The notes under the pieces were generated by a model. The model worked only from the letters and a program-made list of their open reading frames with translations, ran no database searches and had not been told where the DNA came from. Made by a program: the position numbers and the translations under genes. Below are positions 9,969-19,896 of a stretch of DNA of 64,000 nt, one piece after another. The stretch is from Mariniblastus sp. (GTDB lineage Bacteria > Planctomycetota > Planctomycetia > Pirellulales > Pirellulaceae), in contig JAQXDZ010000008.1 in the NCBI GenBank assembly GCA_029251085.1, positions 17,489 to 81,488 on the forward strand. The letters run 5' to 3'. Within the stretch, counting starts at the first letter, position 1. Every line of letters starts with the position of its first letter.

Positions 9969-10327
9969 TCGAAACTCGTAACAAACTCGGACGGTAGTCG
10001 GATCGTGCGGCAAAATCACGTTTGACTTTGGCACCACAATTGTGTCGTTTTTTATCGATAACAGTACTTAAAATGTACCAGTCGATCGGGGTCCTGACGA
10101 CATCGCCCCGGTGGATGTACGTATTCACCAATTTAGAACGAGGCGAAGGGGGCGTTCTCCGCTCCTTTTCGGTCCTCGTTCAAATAGTGAACAGATAAAG
10201 TTTCCCAGATATGACCGGTTTTCGAAAGGGGAAAACATCTGTTAGAATCCGCCTCGCGGCCGCTTTTTGGCAATTAATTCCGCCACCAATACATTCACAA
10301 ACACTTAACCGAGGTTAATCTACTGCG
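9969..10327. other. Divergent intergenic region korA / ndk
   Basis: No gene seen. It must hold promoters for korAB (leftward) and ndk (rightward). I could not pick convincing -35/-10 boxes, and no riboswitch-like fold was recognised. Confidence 0.5.
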
Positions 10328-10786
10328 ATGGAAAGATCACTCGTATTACTCAAGCCCGACTGCGTTCAACGGCGTCTCGTGGGCACCATTATTTCCCGAT
10401 TTGAGGAAAAGGCCATCAACATCATTGCAATGAAGTTGATCCAGGTGACCCCTGAACTGTCCAAGCAGCACTACGCTGAGCATGTAGAAAAGCCTTTTTA
10501 TCCTGGTCTTGAGGAATTTATTACCGGTGCCCCAGTGGTGGCAATGGTGGTTGAAGGCCTCGAAGTTATCCGAGTGGTGCGTGACATGCTTGGGGCAACT
10601 AACGGGTTGAAAGCGGCCTCTGGCACGATTCGTGGTGATTTTAGTAGCAGTCGCCAAATGAATCTGGTGCACGCCTCGGATGGTCCGGAAGCATCGGCAC
10701 GAGAGATTAGTCTCTATTTTGGTGACGACGAGATCTGTGAGTACACACCAACGCTGACACCGTGGTTAAAGGCTGGTGACGAATAG
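10328..10786 (+). CDS. ndk: Nucleoside diphosphate kinase
   Basis: 152 aa, normal for Ndk. It transfers the gamma phosphate from ATP to nucleoside diphosphates through a phosphohistidine. MERSLVLLKPDCVQRRLVGTII gives the conserved Lys and nucleotide-site N-terminus. The catalytic His is H115 in QMNLVHASDGPEASAREI. The commonest form of that motif is RNxxHGSD; here the Arg is Met and the Gly is Ala, a mild departure. Monocistronic, closed by a strong terminator. Confidence 0.97.
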   Translation: MERSLVLLKPDCVQRRLVGTIISRFEEKAINIIAMKLIQVTPELSKQHYAEHVEKPFYPGLEEFITGAPVVAMVVEGLEVIRVVRDMLGATNGLKAASGTIRGDFSSSRQMNLVHASDGPEASAREISLYFGDDEICEYTPTLTPWLKAGDE

Positions 10787-10813
10787 TCGCTGTAGCCAAC
10801 GACGAGAACATTG

Positions 10814-10843
10814 AAACCCGCAGTTTAAACTGCGGGTTTTTTT
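10814..10843 (+). terminator. Rho-independent terminator of ndk
   Basis: Perfect 13-bp inverted repeat aaacccgcagttt / aaactgcgggttt (10814-10826, 10827-10839), which folds with a small loop at its centre, followed by a T run. 28 bp after the ndk stop. Confidence 0.93.
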
Positions 10844-11024
10844 GTACTCGTACTTACATACCGTTCACCATTGTTAAATCTGCCAAATTTCATTGTCGCG
10901 TAATTGGCTCCAGTTGTCGCTTTGAGGCGCAAATCTTGAAAACACGCAATGGAACTGTGGGGTTATCGGCGATTCGTGCCTTCGCAGGTCAATGCAACGG
11001 TGATGAACGAATGGGGAACTGAGT

Positions 11025-11048
11025 AGTTCATTCAATTTTGAATGAACT
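11025..11048. promoter_or_regulatory. Inverted repeat upstream of the first candidate selenoprotein gene
   Basis: Perfect 10-bp arms agttcattca / tgaatgaact around a 4-bp spacer (attt), 48 bp before the ATG at 11097. It has no T tail on either side, so it is not a usual terminator. An operator or 5'-UTR hairpin are both possible. I did not find the same palindrome before the second paralog. Confidence 0.45.
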
Positions 11049-11096
11049 CACTTTGGTTTATTTGACCTTCTCGGTCGTGGTCGATAGTCTGAAGGC

Positions 11097-13763
11097 ATGA
11101 ATGTACGCAATGGAATCTTAAACGTTGGACTTGGTTTCGCCTTTTTTAGTTTTGCTTTTCTGGGGTGTACTGGGAGCACTGAGCCAGTCAAGAAATCCGA
11201 CACTCCCCCCAAGGTTGTGGATAACGTATCTCTCTCGCCAGAACAGGTGAGCATTCAGGGGATTACAGATTCTGAGACTTTAATCCAGTCTTTATCTGCG
11301 AAGAAAAGCATGCTCGGGCGATCCCTGATTAATTCAGACGTTGATACGTCTGCATTTGTGGTTGAAGCGGTGCAGTGTCTTGGCCTGAAGGATGTAAATT
11401 TTCAAGATTTACTAAAAGAGTCTGCAGCTGACATTTCCAAATCACCTCTCGCTGGGCAGGGGCTGGCGTCAGAAATTTTATGGCCAATTTCTGAGGAGCA
11501 GCAATCGTTGAGTCTTCGGGAAATTTGGCGACCTCTGTTACGCCAAGATAAATTCGAAAACGCCCAGTTCGGAGTGCTGTCGGGATCCGTGTTGCCCAAC
11601 GGCGATTTCGAAATGGCGACGAAGTTTGAAGGACGAATTCGCACTACTGATGGCTCGCTTTTGGGTGTGATTGGTTATCAGACTTTGGTGTGGCATCGCT
11701 CTGACGTCGACGACTGGAAGATAGCTGAGTGGAACCAAGAGAAATTGAAAGTTATTAATTCGATTTCACCTTTGTTTGAAGACGTTACCAGTAAGGCGAT
11801 TACGGATCCCGAAACGTTTAAAAAGCTGTCGACCGCTTCGCATGAACAATTAATTATCCAGCGGTGTGATGAGTTGGAGGAATCCGTGCGTCTAGCCGAT
11901 GCGTCTGGCGGGCAATCTCAAAAGCAAAAAGAGGAGATGGTCGCAAATTTCGCGGCGCGTCCGGACTTTAAAGGCTGTAATGACTGGACTTCAGTGGGGC
12001 AATATCCCGCAGTCAGTTCTGTTGATTTCAATCAAGACGGTTTCGATGATTTGTTCGTGACTGATCGGTGGCAACCGCCGCAAATGCTACGAAGTAACGG
12101 TGACGGTACGTTTACCGATGTGACCAGCGAGGTTGGGCTTGAAATAGACGAGATGGTGACTTGTGGTTATTTCTTTGATTATGACAACGACGGCGACGCT
12201 GATCTGATCCTCGGCCTGTCGCTTGTACCAAGCTTGTTTTATGAAAATGACGGTGGGAAATTTATTCCTCATGCCGAAATAAATGAAGTTTTAAAGAACG
12301 CCCGTTGTGTAAACGCGATATCCGTAGCTGATATAAATCGTGATGGTTTATTGGATTTGTACTTGAGCACTTACGCGACCGGAACTGGGCCAATTGAAGA
12401 TTGGATTGGGTTCATTACCACGGAAAAAGAGCAACTGAAAACGCGTTTGAAGATTGAACGGGCTGACAAGTTTGTGGATCGGGGTGGACCGCCCAACATC
12501 TTACTAATGAATCGCGGTGGAAATTTTGAGTGGTCAAAGATCTCGGATGAGCTGAAGCAATATCGGGGGTCCTATCAAAGTTCTTGGGTGGATTACGACA
12601 GCGACGGAGATCCGGATCTCTATGTTTGTAATGACTTTGCCCCTGATGTGTTTTTGAGAAATGATACTACGCAAGGAAGTTTCAAACCCGAGTTTGTGGA
12701 TGTCACCCAAGACATCATACCAACGATGGATATGGGGTTTGGGATGGGGTGTTCGTGGGGAGATTTTAATAATGATGGCGACCTTGATTTGTACGTCTCG
12801 AACATGTATTCGAAGGCGGGCAATCGAATCGTTGATCAAATTGAAGGTTCGGACCCGAGGCTCAAGGTGTCGGCTCACGGTAATTTTTTGTTCGAGAACG
12901 AGGGCGGTAAATTTCGGCAAATTGCCGGGCCTGGTGAAGGTCAGCAGCATGTCGCTCGGGTAGGTTGGTCATTCGGCGGGCAATTCGCTGATTTTGACAA
13001 TGATGGTGAACTTGATCTCTACGTGCCCAGCGGGTGCTATTCAGCGCCTACCGAGGTGAAAACCAAGATCGATTTGTGAAGTTGTCTATGGCGCGAGGCA
13101 GTTCGCTTCGGTGTGGGACGTGAATCTGAATTTTCGATGGCTGAGCAATGGGGGTCGTTGGAGTCGACTCGGACGATCTTTTTTGAGTGGACGGATAAGC
13201 CTCCAGAGGGCGAGCGGCACCTCAATAGTAATTCGTTAAGTGGTAAGGAACGAAACCGGATTTTTTTCCAAAGAGACGGTAATTATCAAGATCTCTCACT
13301 TGTTTCGGGGGCGGATTTTCTCTCGGACGGTCGAAGTTTTGTTCTGTTTGATTACGACCGCGACGGCTGGCTTGATCTTGGTGTCGCCAGTTCGAACCAT
13401 CCTAGGTTTAGAATCGTAAGGAATAAGATTGGAGATCTGGCCAAGATCGACAATCAGTTTCTCGAAATCTCGCTCGTCGGTGGGCAAACCTCAGCGGTGC
13501 CCAGCGGCGAGTGGAGTTCGCGAGACGCTTTTGGCGCGACGGTGAAAGTGACGACGGCGGGAACTGAGCGGCTGTTCCAGCTTTCATGTGGCGAAGGGCT
13601 TTCGGGGGTCAACGCTCAGAGAATTCATGTTGGGTTGGGGAGCCTGAAGTCAGTTGACCGAATCGAAGTTTTGTGGCCCAGCGGAAAAGTTTCTGTTCTT
13701 GAGAATGTTGCTGCCGGAAAACGGATTACGATTTTTGAGAACCCCGAGATGTCCACAGACTAA
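11097..13763 (+). CDS. Candidate selenoprotein: CRTAC1-like lipoprotein (VCBS repeats + ASPIC/UnbV) with in-frame TGA at codon 661
   Basis: Read through the TGA at 13077-13079, this is 888 aa. Order: signal peptide and lipobox (AFLGC, Cys24); an N-terminal domain of unknown fold (about 45-280, containing GITDSETLIQSL); FG-GAP/VCBS blade motifs with calcium-type loops (DFNQDGFDDLFV, DYDNDGDADLIL, DINRDGLLDLYL, DYDSDGDPDLYV, DFNNDGDLDLYV, DFDNDGELDLYV); SGCYSAP; then Sec661 in DL-U-SCLWREAVRFG; another VCBS blade (DYDRDGWLDLGV); ASPIC/UnbV domain (RDAFGATVKV... GLSGVN... VLWPSGKVSVLENV). The frame does not shift at TGA, and this fused architecture is the normal one, so the two open frames are one gene. 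The alternative is a real stop giving a 660-aa product. No ribosome binding site is visible for a restart at the GTG 13113. Function unknown; outer-membrane or periplasmic redox role is inference. Confidence 0.82.
13077..13079 (+). other. Probable selenocysteine codon (UGA), gene 1
   Basis: In-frame TGA between gat-ttg and agt-tgt. Residues on both sides are conserved in the paralog, which has TGA at the same column. Context U-S-C would place selenium two residues from a cysteine, as in many redox motifs. Confidence 0.8.
13084..13119 (+). promoter_or_regulatory. Candidate bacterial SECIS hairpin, gene 1
   Basis: Numbered from the base after TGA: apical stem CGAGGC (15-20) pairs with GCUUCG (26-31), six pairs including one G.U, around the loop AGUUC (21-25). 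Below an internal loop, GUCU (5-8) pairs with GGAC (37-40), with further weak pairs between. The loop starts 20 nt after UGA and has G at its second position, within the known spacing for bacterial SECIS elements. Pairing was done by eye. Confidence 0.7.
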
Positions 13764-14060
13764 CCGGGGTCGGTCGTGTGTTTTGGCAGTTGAACCAGTT
13801 TTGCCGTTCGTCACTGAAATCGCTATTTCTGACGACTGGAGTACTTAGATTAATCTGGTTCAGGCTAGGTCGTTATCGGTGGTGCCCTAATCGTTCACTG
13901 AATTACAACATGCAAAAAAGTTGGCGTTCGAGCATTAGTCCGGTTAGCGTAAGATAAGACAAACAAGAAAGCATTGGTTTGGCATATTGGCAAATTGTCA
14001 AAACTCAGTGGTAATCACGGCGGTGTTGCACGCGGCCAACATCATCGTAAGGCTGGAAAT

Positions 14061-16673
14061 ATGATATTTAAATTTGGTTATTTCTCTCTGTTGGCCTGTG
14101 CTACGACTGTTTTGATGGTGGGGTGCCGAGATGCTCCGTCGCCTCCAAAACAAGCGAAACGTGCTGTGGTCGACGAGCCAGAACTATCGAACGAGCAACT
14201 TCGAATTCGAGGAATTACCGACTCTGAGACAGTAATTCAGGGGCTCTCGGGCAAGAAGAGCATTCTGACAACCGCCCTCAAGGACGCTCAGATTGACCTC
14301 GCTGCTGTAGTGTCGGGAAAGATCAAATACGTTGGTATCGCAGACCAGACAATCGACTCGTTGTTATCTTCGGCAGAGGGGAATTCGCAAGGTTCACTCG
14401 CGACTTTTATGTATTGGCCAATTAACCCGGAAGTTGAGTTGATTGAGTTTGCTGAAGTCTGGGCGCCGTTGCTCAAGAATGGACGTTTTGACGACACACA
14501 GCTGGGTGTTCTCAAAGGCTCGTTTAACGAGTCTGGTGTGTTCGAGATGGAGACAAAATTTGAAGGTCGGATGCTGCGAAACGGTGAGCCTCTAGGAGTC
14601 CGTGCCTATCAGACCCTTGGGTGGCAGGAGGTTGCGGAAAACGATTGGAAACTGGTTTCTTGGAAGCAAAAAAAGTTTACCGTCATCAATTCGCCAGGGA
14701 ATTTATTCGAGGAAGTTACCGCGGATTTAATTCCTGATGTTGAGACTTTGAACGCAGTCTCGACAGCAACCCACGAAGACTTAATTATCACTCGTTGCGG
14801 CGAGATGGAAATTGTTCGTTCGCTTGAAAACGGCAAGATGGTAGAAGCACAGGCAATCAAGGAAGCCAGAGACGAATTCAAAGGCTGTAATGATTGGGGT
14901 TCAGTCGGGCAGTATCCTTCAGTCAGCGTCGTCGATTTCGATAACGATGGGTATGAGGACCTATTCATGACGGATCGTTGGCAGTCCGTTCAATTACTTC
15001 GAAATCAAGGCGATGAGACCTTTGTCGATGTTACGAAATCGGTAGGCATCGATGTGCCAGAAATGGCGACTTGCGGATATTTCTTTGATTTTGACAACGA
15101 CGGTGACTCTGATTTGCTGATTGGCATGTCGATGGTTCCAAGTCAGTTTTTTGAAAATGTTGGCGGGAAGTTTAAGCCACATGAGGCGATTAATGAAGTG
15201 CTCCGGGAAACCCGTTTTGTTAATGCAATCTCTGTTGCAGATTTAAATCGAGACGGGCTTGAGGATCTCTATTTGAGTACCTATGCCACTGGAACTGGGC
15301 CAATTGATGATTGGATTGGATTTGTTACGCGGGAAAAGGAGCAGCTCAAAACTCGTTTGAAAATTCTTGGAAACGATAAGTTTGTCGATCGCGGGGGGCC
15401 GCCAAATATTTTGCTGATGAATCGTGGAGAGAGTTTTGAGTGGGTGAAGATGGACGACGGGTTAAAACAGTATCGGAATTCCTACCAAACGTCGTGGAAT
15501 GATTATGACACCGATGGCGACCTCGATCTTTATATCTGTAATGACTTTGCCCCCGATGTTTTTCTTCGAAATGATACCGAGCGAGGTAGTTACAAGCCGG
15601 TATTTACGGACGTCACTTCGGACGTCATTCCCACCATGGATATGGGTTTTGGAATGGGTTGTTCATGGGGCGATTATGATAACGACGGTGACTTAGATCT
15701 TTATGTATCCAATATGTATTCAAAGGCCGGTAATCGGATTGTCGATCAGGTTAAGGGCGCAGATCCACGATTAAAAGTTGCCGCTCACGGAAACTTTCTG
15801 TTCGAGAATCAAGAGGGAGTTTTTAAGCAGGTGGCGGGAGATGAGGAGGGAGAACAGCATGTCGCCCGAGTCGGATGGTCCTACGGTGGTCAGTTTGCCG
15901 ATTTCGATAACGACGGGAATTTGGATATTTACGTGCCAAGCGGATGCTACTCTGCCCCCGAGGAAGTGAAAACAAAGATTGATTTGTGAAGTTGTCTTTG
16001 GCGTGAAGCGGTTCGCTTCGGAGAGGGTCGGGGACAAGAGTTTTCAAATGCGAAAGAGTGGGGGCCGTTGGAGGAAATGCGAACCATTTATTTTGAGTGG
16101 ATTGATGATCCGCAACCTGGCGAGCGGTACCTGAATAGCAACTCTCTTAGTGGCGGAGAGAGAAACCGAATTTTCTTTCGCCGCGATGGTAATTACAAAG
16201 ACTACTCGCTCGTCTCTGGTGCCGATTTTCGAGAAGACGGTCGTGGGTTCGTTTTGTTAGATTTCGATAAAGACGGTTGGCTCGATCTTGGTGTGACCAG
16301 TCCAAATCATCCGCGGTTTAGGATGGTTCGCAATACGATTGGTGACCGAGGTCTTAAAGCTAATTACGTCGAAATTGAACTGGTGGGTGGGCAAACAACT
16401 GCTGTTGCCAGTGAGCAATGGAGTCCGCGAGATGCTTATGGAGCGACGGTTGCGGTTTGGCAAAATGGTGAGAAGCAAAAGCGGATGTTTCATCTATCCT
16501 GTGGCGAAGGTTTGTCAGGTGTAAATTCTAAGAGCATTCATGTCGGTATGGGCGACACGGAGAAAATCGACAAACTCGAGGTGACTTGGCCTAGCGGGAA
16601 AAAAACGACTAGAGAAAATGTGGACACCGGCCAGCGAATCAAAATATTTGAAAATCCCGCATCCGACAATTAA
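14061..16673 (+). CDS. Candidate selenoprotein paralog: CRTAC1-like lipoprotein with in-frame TGA at codon 643
   Basis: Tandem paralog of the preceding gene, 870 aa when read through TGA 15987-15989. The start ATG 14061 is chosen because it gives a lipoprotein signal MIFKFGYFSLLACATTVLMVGC (Cys22 in the lipobox) and follows an aagg at proper spacing; the frame is open to a GTG further upstream. Same order: N-terminal unknown domain (GITDSETVIQGLSGKKS), VCBS blades (DFDNDGYEDLFM, DFDNDGDSDLLI, DLNRDGLEDLYL, DYDTDGDLDLYI, DYDNDGDLDLYV, DFDNDGNLDIYV), SGCYSAP, U643-SCLWREAVRFG, blade DFDKDGWLDLGV, ASPIC/UnbV (RDAYGATVAV... GLSGVN... VTWPSGKK). Similarity to gene 1 is strong over the whole length, before and after TGA. 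Spacing of about 300 bp with no obvious terminator between them. Confidence 0.82.
15987..15989 (+). other. Probable selenocysteine codon (UGA), gene 2
   Basis: Same alignment column as the TGA at 13077 in the paralog, flanked by KTKIDL and SCLWREAVRFG in both. Two independent copies of the same in-frame TGA argue against a sequencing error. Confidence 0.8.
15994..16029 (+). promoter_or_regulatory. Candidate bacterial SECIS hairpin, gene 2
   Basis: Same fold as in gene 1: UGAAGC (15-20) with GCUUCG (26-31), loop GGUUC (21-25). Relative to gene 1 the stem has two changes, both silent in the protein and both keeping a pair: C-G to U.G at 15-31 and G.U to A-U at 18-28. Lower helix: C7-G38, U8.G37, U9.G36, U10-A35, with G5-C40 outside. 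The lower helix is weaker than the apical stem. Confidence 0.7.
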
Positions 16674-16821
16674 GTGTGAGATCTAATTACTCGGCCGCAG
16701 TTCTTGTTAACTCAAGCGGATTCGCGTCGGGCTTGCCCTGCTGCGAGGTTTTGAGAGAATGTTAACGCGGTTCCCTAGCACCGTTTTTATTTCCTCACAC
16801 AACTCAACTCTGTATCAAAAA

Positions 16822-17673
16822 ATGCAATTCACCAAAATGCACGGCGCAGGAAACGATTATGTTTATATCGATTGTTTCCAAGAGCCAACCCCGGCAGATC
16901 CAGCGGCGTTGGCGGTTTCGGTAGCCGACCGCCATAAGGGAATCGGTTCCGATGGTTTGATTTTAATTTGTCCATCGGAAGTGGCGGATGCGGAAATGCG
17001 GATGTTCAATGCCGATGGAAGCGAATCAGCCATGTGCGGAAATGGGATTCGATGCGTCGCTAAATACGTATTCGATCATGAAATCTGCCAGAAAAGCCAC
17101 ATGACAATCCAAACGGGGGCTGGCATCTTGGCATTGGATGTAGAGCATGAAAACGGTAAAGTTCAACAAGTCCGAGTGGATATGGGGGAGCCTATTCTGC
17201 TAGCGGCAGAGATCCCGACTACACTTGCTGGGAATCCTGAAGTTAATCATCATGTGATTAACGTGCCGCTGTCGGTGGGTGGCCACGAATTTGCAGTCAA
17301 TTGTGTTTCAATGGGCAATCCTCATTGTGTTATTTTTGTTGACAAAGCGACCGATGATCTAGTTCTGAGAATTGGCTCGCAAATAGAAAGTGACGCGAGG
17401 TTTCCTGAAAGAGTCAACGTAGAGTTTGTCGAAATCGTATCGCCAACGGAAGTTCGTCAGCGAACTTGGGAGCGAGGTTCGGGGGAGACGATGGCTTGCG
17501 GGACGGGTGCGAGTGCAGTGTGTGTCGCGGGAGTATTGTCGGGAAAAACGGAGCGAAAAATAACCAATCATTTACTCGGTGGAACGTTGTTGATCGAGTG
17601 GGATGAATCGACAAATCATGTGTTCATGACAGGGCCGGCGACGGAAGTGTTTCGTGGTGTTTGGGATGATTGA
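16822..17673 (+). CDS. dapF: Diaminopimelate epimerase
   Basis: 283 aa from ATG 16822; 21 further open codons upstream do not match the family. It interconverts LL- and meso-diaminopimelate for lysine and peptidoglycan. N-terminus [19 protein letters not shown] is diagnostic. The two catalytic cysteines are C72 (MCGNGIRC) and C226 ([11 protein letters not shown]), so the enzyme should be active. Ends in TGA, used here as a normal stop. Confidence 0.96.
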   Translation: MQFTKMHGAGNDYVYIDCFQEPTPADPAALAVSVADRHKGIGSDGLILICPSEVADAEMRMFNADGSESAMCGNGIRCVAKYVFDHEICQKSHMTIQTGAGILALDVEHENGKVQQVRVDMGEPILLAAEIPTTLAGNPEVNHHVINVPLSVGGHEFAVNCVSMGNPHCVIFVDKATDDLVLRIGSQIESDARFPERVNVEFVEIVSPTEVRQRTWERGSGETMACGTGASAVCVAGVLSGKTERKITNHLLGGTLLIEWDESTNHVFMTGPATEVFRGVWDD

Positions 17674-17837
17674 AAAATAGATTGTCGAGTATTTTTCAAA
17701 GATAAATTTATTTAATGAGCCAGATTTGGTTTGGGCAATTAGCGTTAGCCAATGAGATATTTGATTCGTGATGGACGAACGGATTAGTTGCTTATTGAGT
17801 TTTGTGTTTGTTTGATTAGTAAGGATGCTAAAGCGAC

Positions 17838-18653
17838 GTGTCAGATGCAACGTTAGGTCAACGAATCACCGGTCATATTAACGCGCTGTTAATGCCGCGT
17901 GCGCTAGACCTCATTAATTTTCGAATTCGCTATTATGATAAAACGGTAGATCCCGTTCGTTCGGAGTACAACGAACACGTGATTTTCTCGTTTTGGCACG
18001 AGTACATTGTTGTGATTCTTCCTCGGTGGGGGCACACGCCTTTAACAGTTCTTTGTTCGCAACATCGCGACGGCGAATTGGTCAACCAAACAGCTGAGTC
18101 TTTAGGTTTGAACATTGTACGAGGCAGCACCAGTCGCGGCGGCGCCGCTGCCATTCGCGCAATGAAAACGAATTCAAAGTTTTCCAGTATTGCGATGACC
18201 CCTGACGGTCCCCGCGGACCACGCCGCGAGATGGCGATGGGGCCTGTCTACTTAGCTTCGCTGCTCGGCATGCCCTTGGTTCCGGTGGGTGTCGGAATCA
18301 GTAATCCCTATCGTTTGTCGACCTGGGATAAGTTCGCCATTCCTCGACCGCTGTCCCGCGTGCGTGTGATTTTTGGTCCGAAGATTCGCGTGCCAAGAAA
18401 AGCTCGTAGGGAAACATTGGATGCTTTTCGGTTGGGTGCTCAAGGATTAATGAATGATCTTACCGATGAGGCTCAGCATTGGGCGGACTCAAAACAGAAG
18501 ATGATCGGAGAGCAACGTTTCACGCGGGATCGGCGTTCGAATCGAGTTGTGTTCGAAAGGCCTCTTATTACGCCGTCGAAATTAAAGCTTGTCAAAGCTC
18601 CGGTGCCTGAAACTGTGCTCGTTGATCGCCATCCTAATCGACGCGTCGGTTGA
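17838..18653 (+). CDS. DUF374-type lysophospholipid acyltransferase-family protein
   Basis: 271 aa from a GTG start; the first internal ATG is 18 codons later and would cut the N-terminal region. Family marks: FSFWHEYIVVILP (conserved His), LCSQHRDGELVNQTAESLGLNIVRGSTSRGGAAAIRAM, and TPDGPRGPRREMAMGPVYLASLLGMPLVPV. DUF374 members are acyltransferase-like and are often found near lipid A/Kdo genes; the substrate is not known here. Basic, Pro/Val-rich C-terminal tail of about 30 residues. Separated from dapF by 164 bp. Confidence 0.85.
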   Translation: MSDATLGQRITGHINALLMPRALDLINFRIRYYDKTVDPVRSEYNEHVIFSFWHEYIVVILPRWGHTPLTVLCSQHRDGELVNQTAESLGLNIVRGSTSRGGAAAIRAMKTNSKFSSIAMTPDGPRGPRREMAMGPVYLASLLGMPLVPVGVGISNPYRLSTWDKFAIPRPLSRVRVIFGPKIRVPRKARRETLDAFRLGAQGLMNDLTDEAQHWADSKQKMIGEQRFTRDRRSNRVVFERPLITPSKLKLVKAPVPETVLVDRHPNRRVG

Positions 18654-18668
18654 ACTTAAACTGATCGT

Positions 18669-19880
18669 TTAGTCCGGCGTCTCTTCTGTTTTCTCAGTCC
18701 AGGTCTCTCTTGCGCGGGTGTTGAGCCAGTACTGACGTATTTGCATTTTTATTTGGTCTCCCGCGATTCGTTTGGAAACACGGGTTCCGTTCCAGCGGTT
18801 GGAAGCTTCCGAGACTTCGATTGGAAGCCCACGTGATCTATTGAATTTCTGTTGAGCTGCAACTGCCACGGCGAATTCAAATCTTGCCTGAGGGTAAACT
18901 GGAACTGCCAGTGTTTGGTTTGACCATTTCTCAAAGTTGCTCCAGAGCTCATTGTCATCTAGCGGACTGTCAAGTTTGGCGCGGCTGCATCGCGGAGCAT
19001 AAACTTGCCACGCAGGCCAATGGTCACAAATCCCCCAAGGTTGAGTTAGGGGGAAGACTACGACACCCAGCGTGATTAAGTAGCCGAGAGAGTCTGTCAG
19101 AGGTGGGCTTTGAGCGGCTTGGGGAATCGATTTTGGCTGTCGATAAAAGATCCAGATGATTTGAAAGATGAAGAATAGATTCCAGATTAAGACGCCGGAT
19201 CCACTCACATCTTTAAACAATAATAATATTAAGGCTGCGTGCATTGTTACAGCACCGGCCATCGCCAAACTTCGAGTCTTGGGAATTAGCAATCCAATGC
19301 CAATCAGAATTTCGGTAAATGGGAGACAAAGAACAGCGATGTTTTTTGCTTGGGTTGGCCAGTTTTCAGTTGTAAATCCAAGAAGGCCAACGAGAGCCGA
19401 GAGCATTTGATCCCCAACGGTATGGACAAACTGGTAATCCAGTTTGCTTACTCCCGAAAAAATATAAATACTGACCGTGATGATTTGGATTCGGCGAATC
19501 GCGTTTGATTTTGCAGAGGTGGAAATGATGATTGCGACGATCACCATTTGGTAGGCCCATGGTTGGAGGCGATGCTGATCCAAGAGGATCAGTGCCGTGG
19601 TGGATGCGGCGAATAAAAACAGCCCGCCAGTTAGTGTTCTGCCTTCTTTGGCAAGCAAGCAAACCACAAGAGCAGCCAAAGACAATCCAAGGCAAAGCCA
19701 ATCGACCCAAGTAGGCGTTGTGATTAGGGACGCCAGAAACGGGATTTGCGGGAAAATATTTTGAGGCGTCCACAACTTCCAAGAGGATGCAAACAACAAA
19801 ATCGCGAATCCTGCCAATCCACGCGTGTAACCGCGCAGAGAGGCAGGGGCATTCTCAGATTGTTTGGGTGGTGATGTCAA
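18669..19880 (-). CDS. Polytopic membrane protein, DoxX/MauE/HTTM-like
   Basis: 403 aa with about eight or more hydrophobic segments between residues 20 and 290, then a soluble C-terminal domain of about 110 residues (PAWQVYAPRCSRAKLDSPLDDNELWSNFEKW...). The motif LLDQHRLQPWAYQ and the layout resemble membrane proteins of the DoxX/MauE/HTTM group seen in Planctomycetes and Bacteroidetes. No catalytic residues can be named. It converges on the acyltransferase gene (15 bp apart) and lies 16 bp downstream of the isomerase gene on the same strand, so probably co-transcribed with it. Confidence 0.65.
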   Translation of the reverse strand: MTSPPKQSENAPASLRGYTRGLAGFAILLFASSWKLWTPQNIFPQIPFLASLITTPTWVDWLCLGLSLAALVVCLLAKEGRTLTGGLFLFAASTTALILLDQHRLQPWAYQMVIVAIIISTSAKSNAIRRIQIITVSIYIFSGVSKLDYQFVHTVGDQMLSALVGLLGFTTENWPTQAKNIAVLCLPFTEILIGIGLLIPKTRSLAMAGAVTMHAALILLLFKDVSGSGVLIWNLFFIFQIIWIFYRQPKSIPQAAQSPPLTDSLGYLITLGVVVFPLTQPWGICDHWPAWQVYAPRCSRAKLDSPLDDNELWSNFEKWSNQTLAVPVYPQARFEFAVAVAAQQKFNRSRGLPIEVSEASNRWNGTRVSKRIAGDQIKMQIRQYWLNTRARETWTEKTEETPD

Positions 19881-19896
19881 AAAGTTTTCTCAAGCC

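Noticed and set aside
13113..13763. Independent gene starting at GTG 13113 (and at ATG 16068 in the paralog)
   Set aside because: No Shine-Dalgarno before GTG 13113; a ggagg lies only 2 nt before ATG 16068 and is not conserved in the first copy. Conserved coding residues lie upstream of both, directly after the TGA.
13077..15989. TGA reassigned to Trp or sequencing error as explanation of the in-frame stops
   Set aside because: Several genes here end at TGA (dapF, mqnA, acyltransferase), and Trp is coded by TGG, including in the same SCLWRE motif. Both paralogs carry TGA at one column, which errors would not do.
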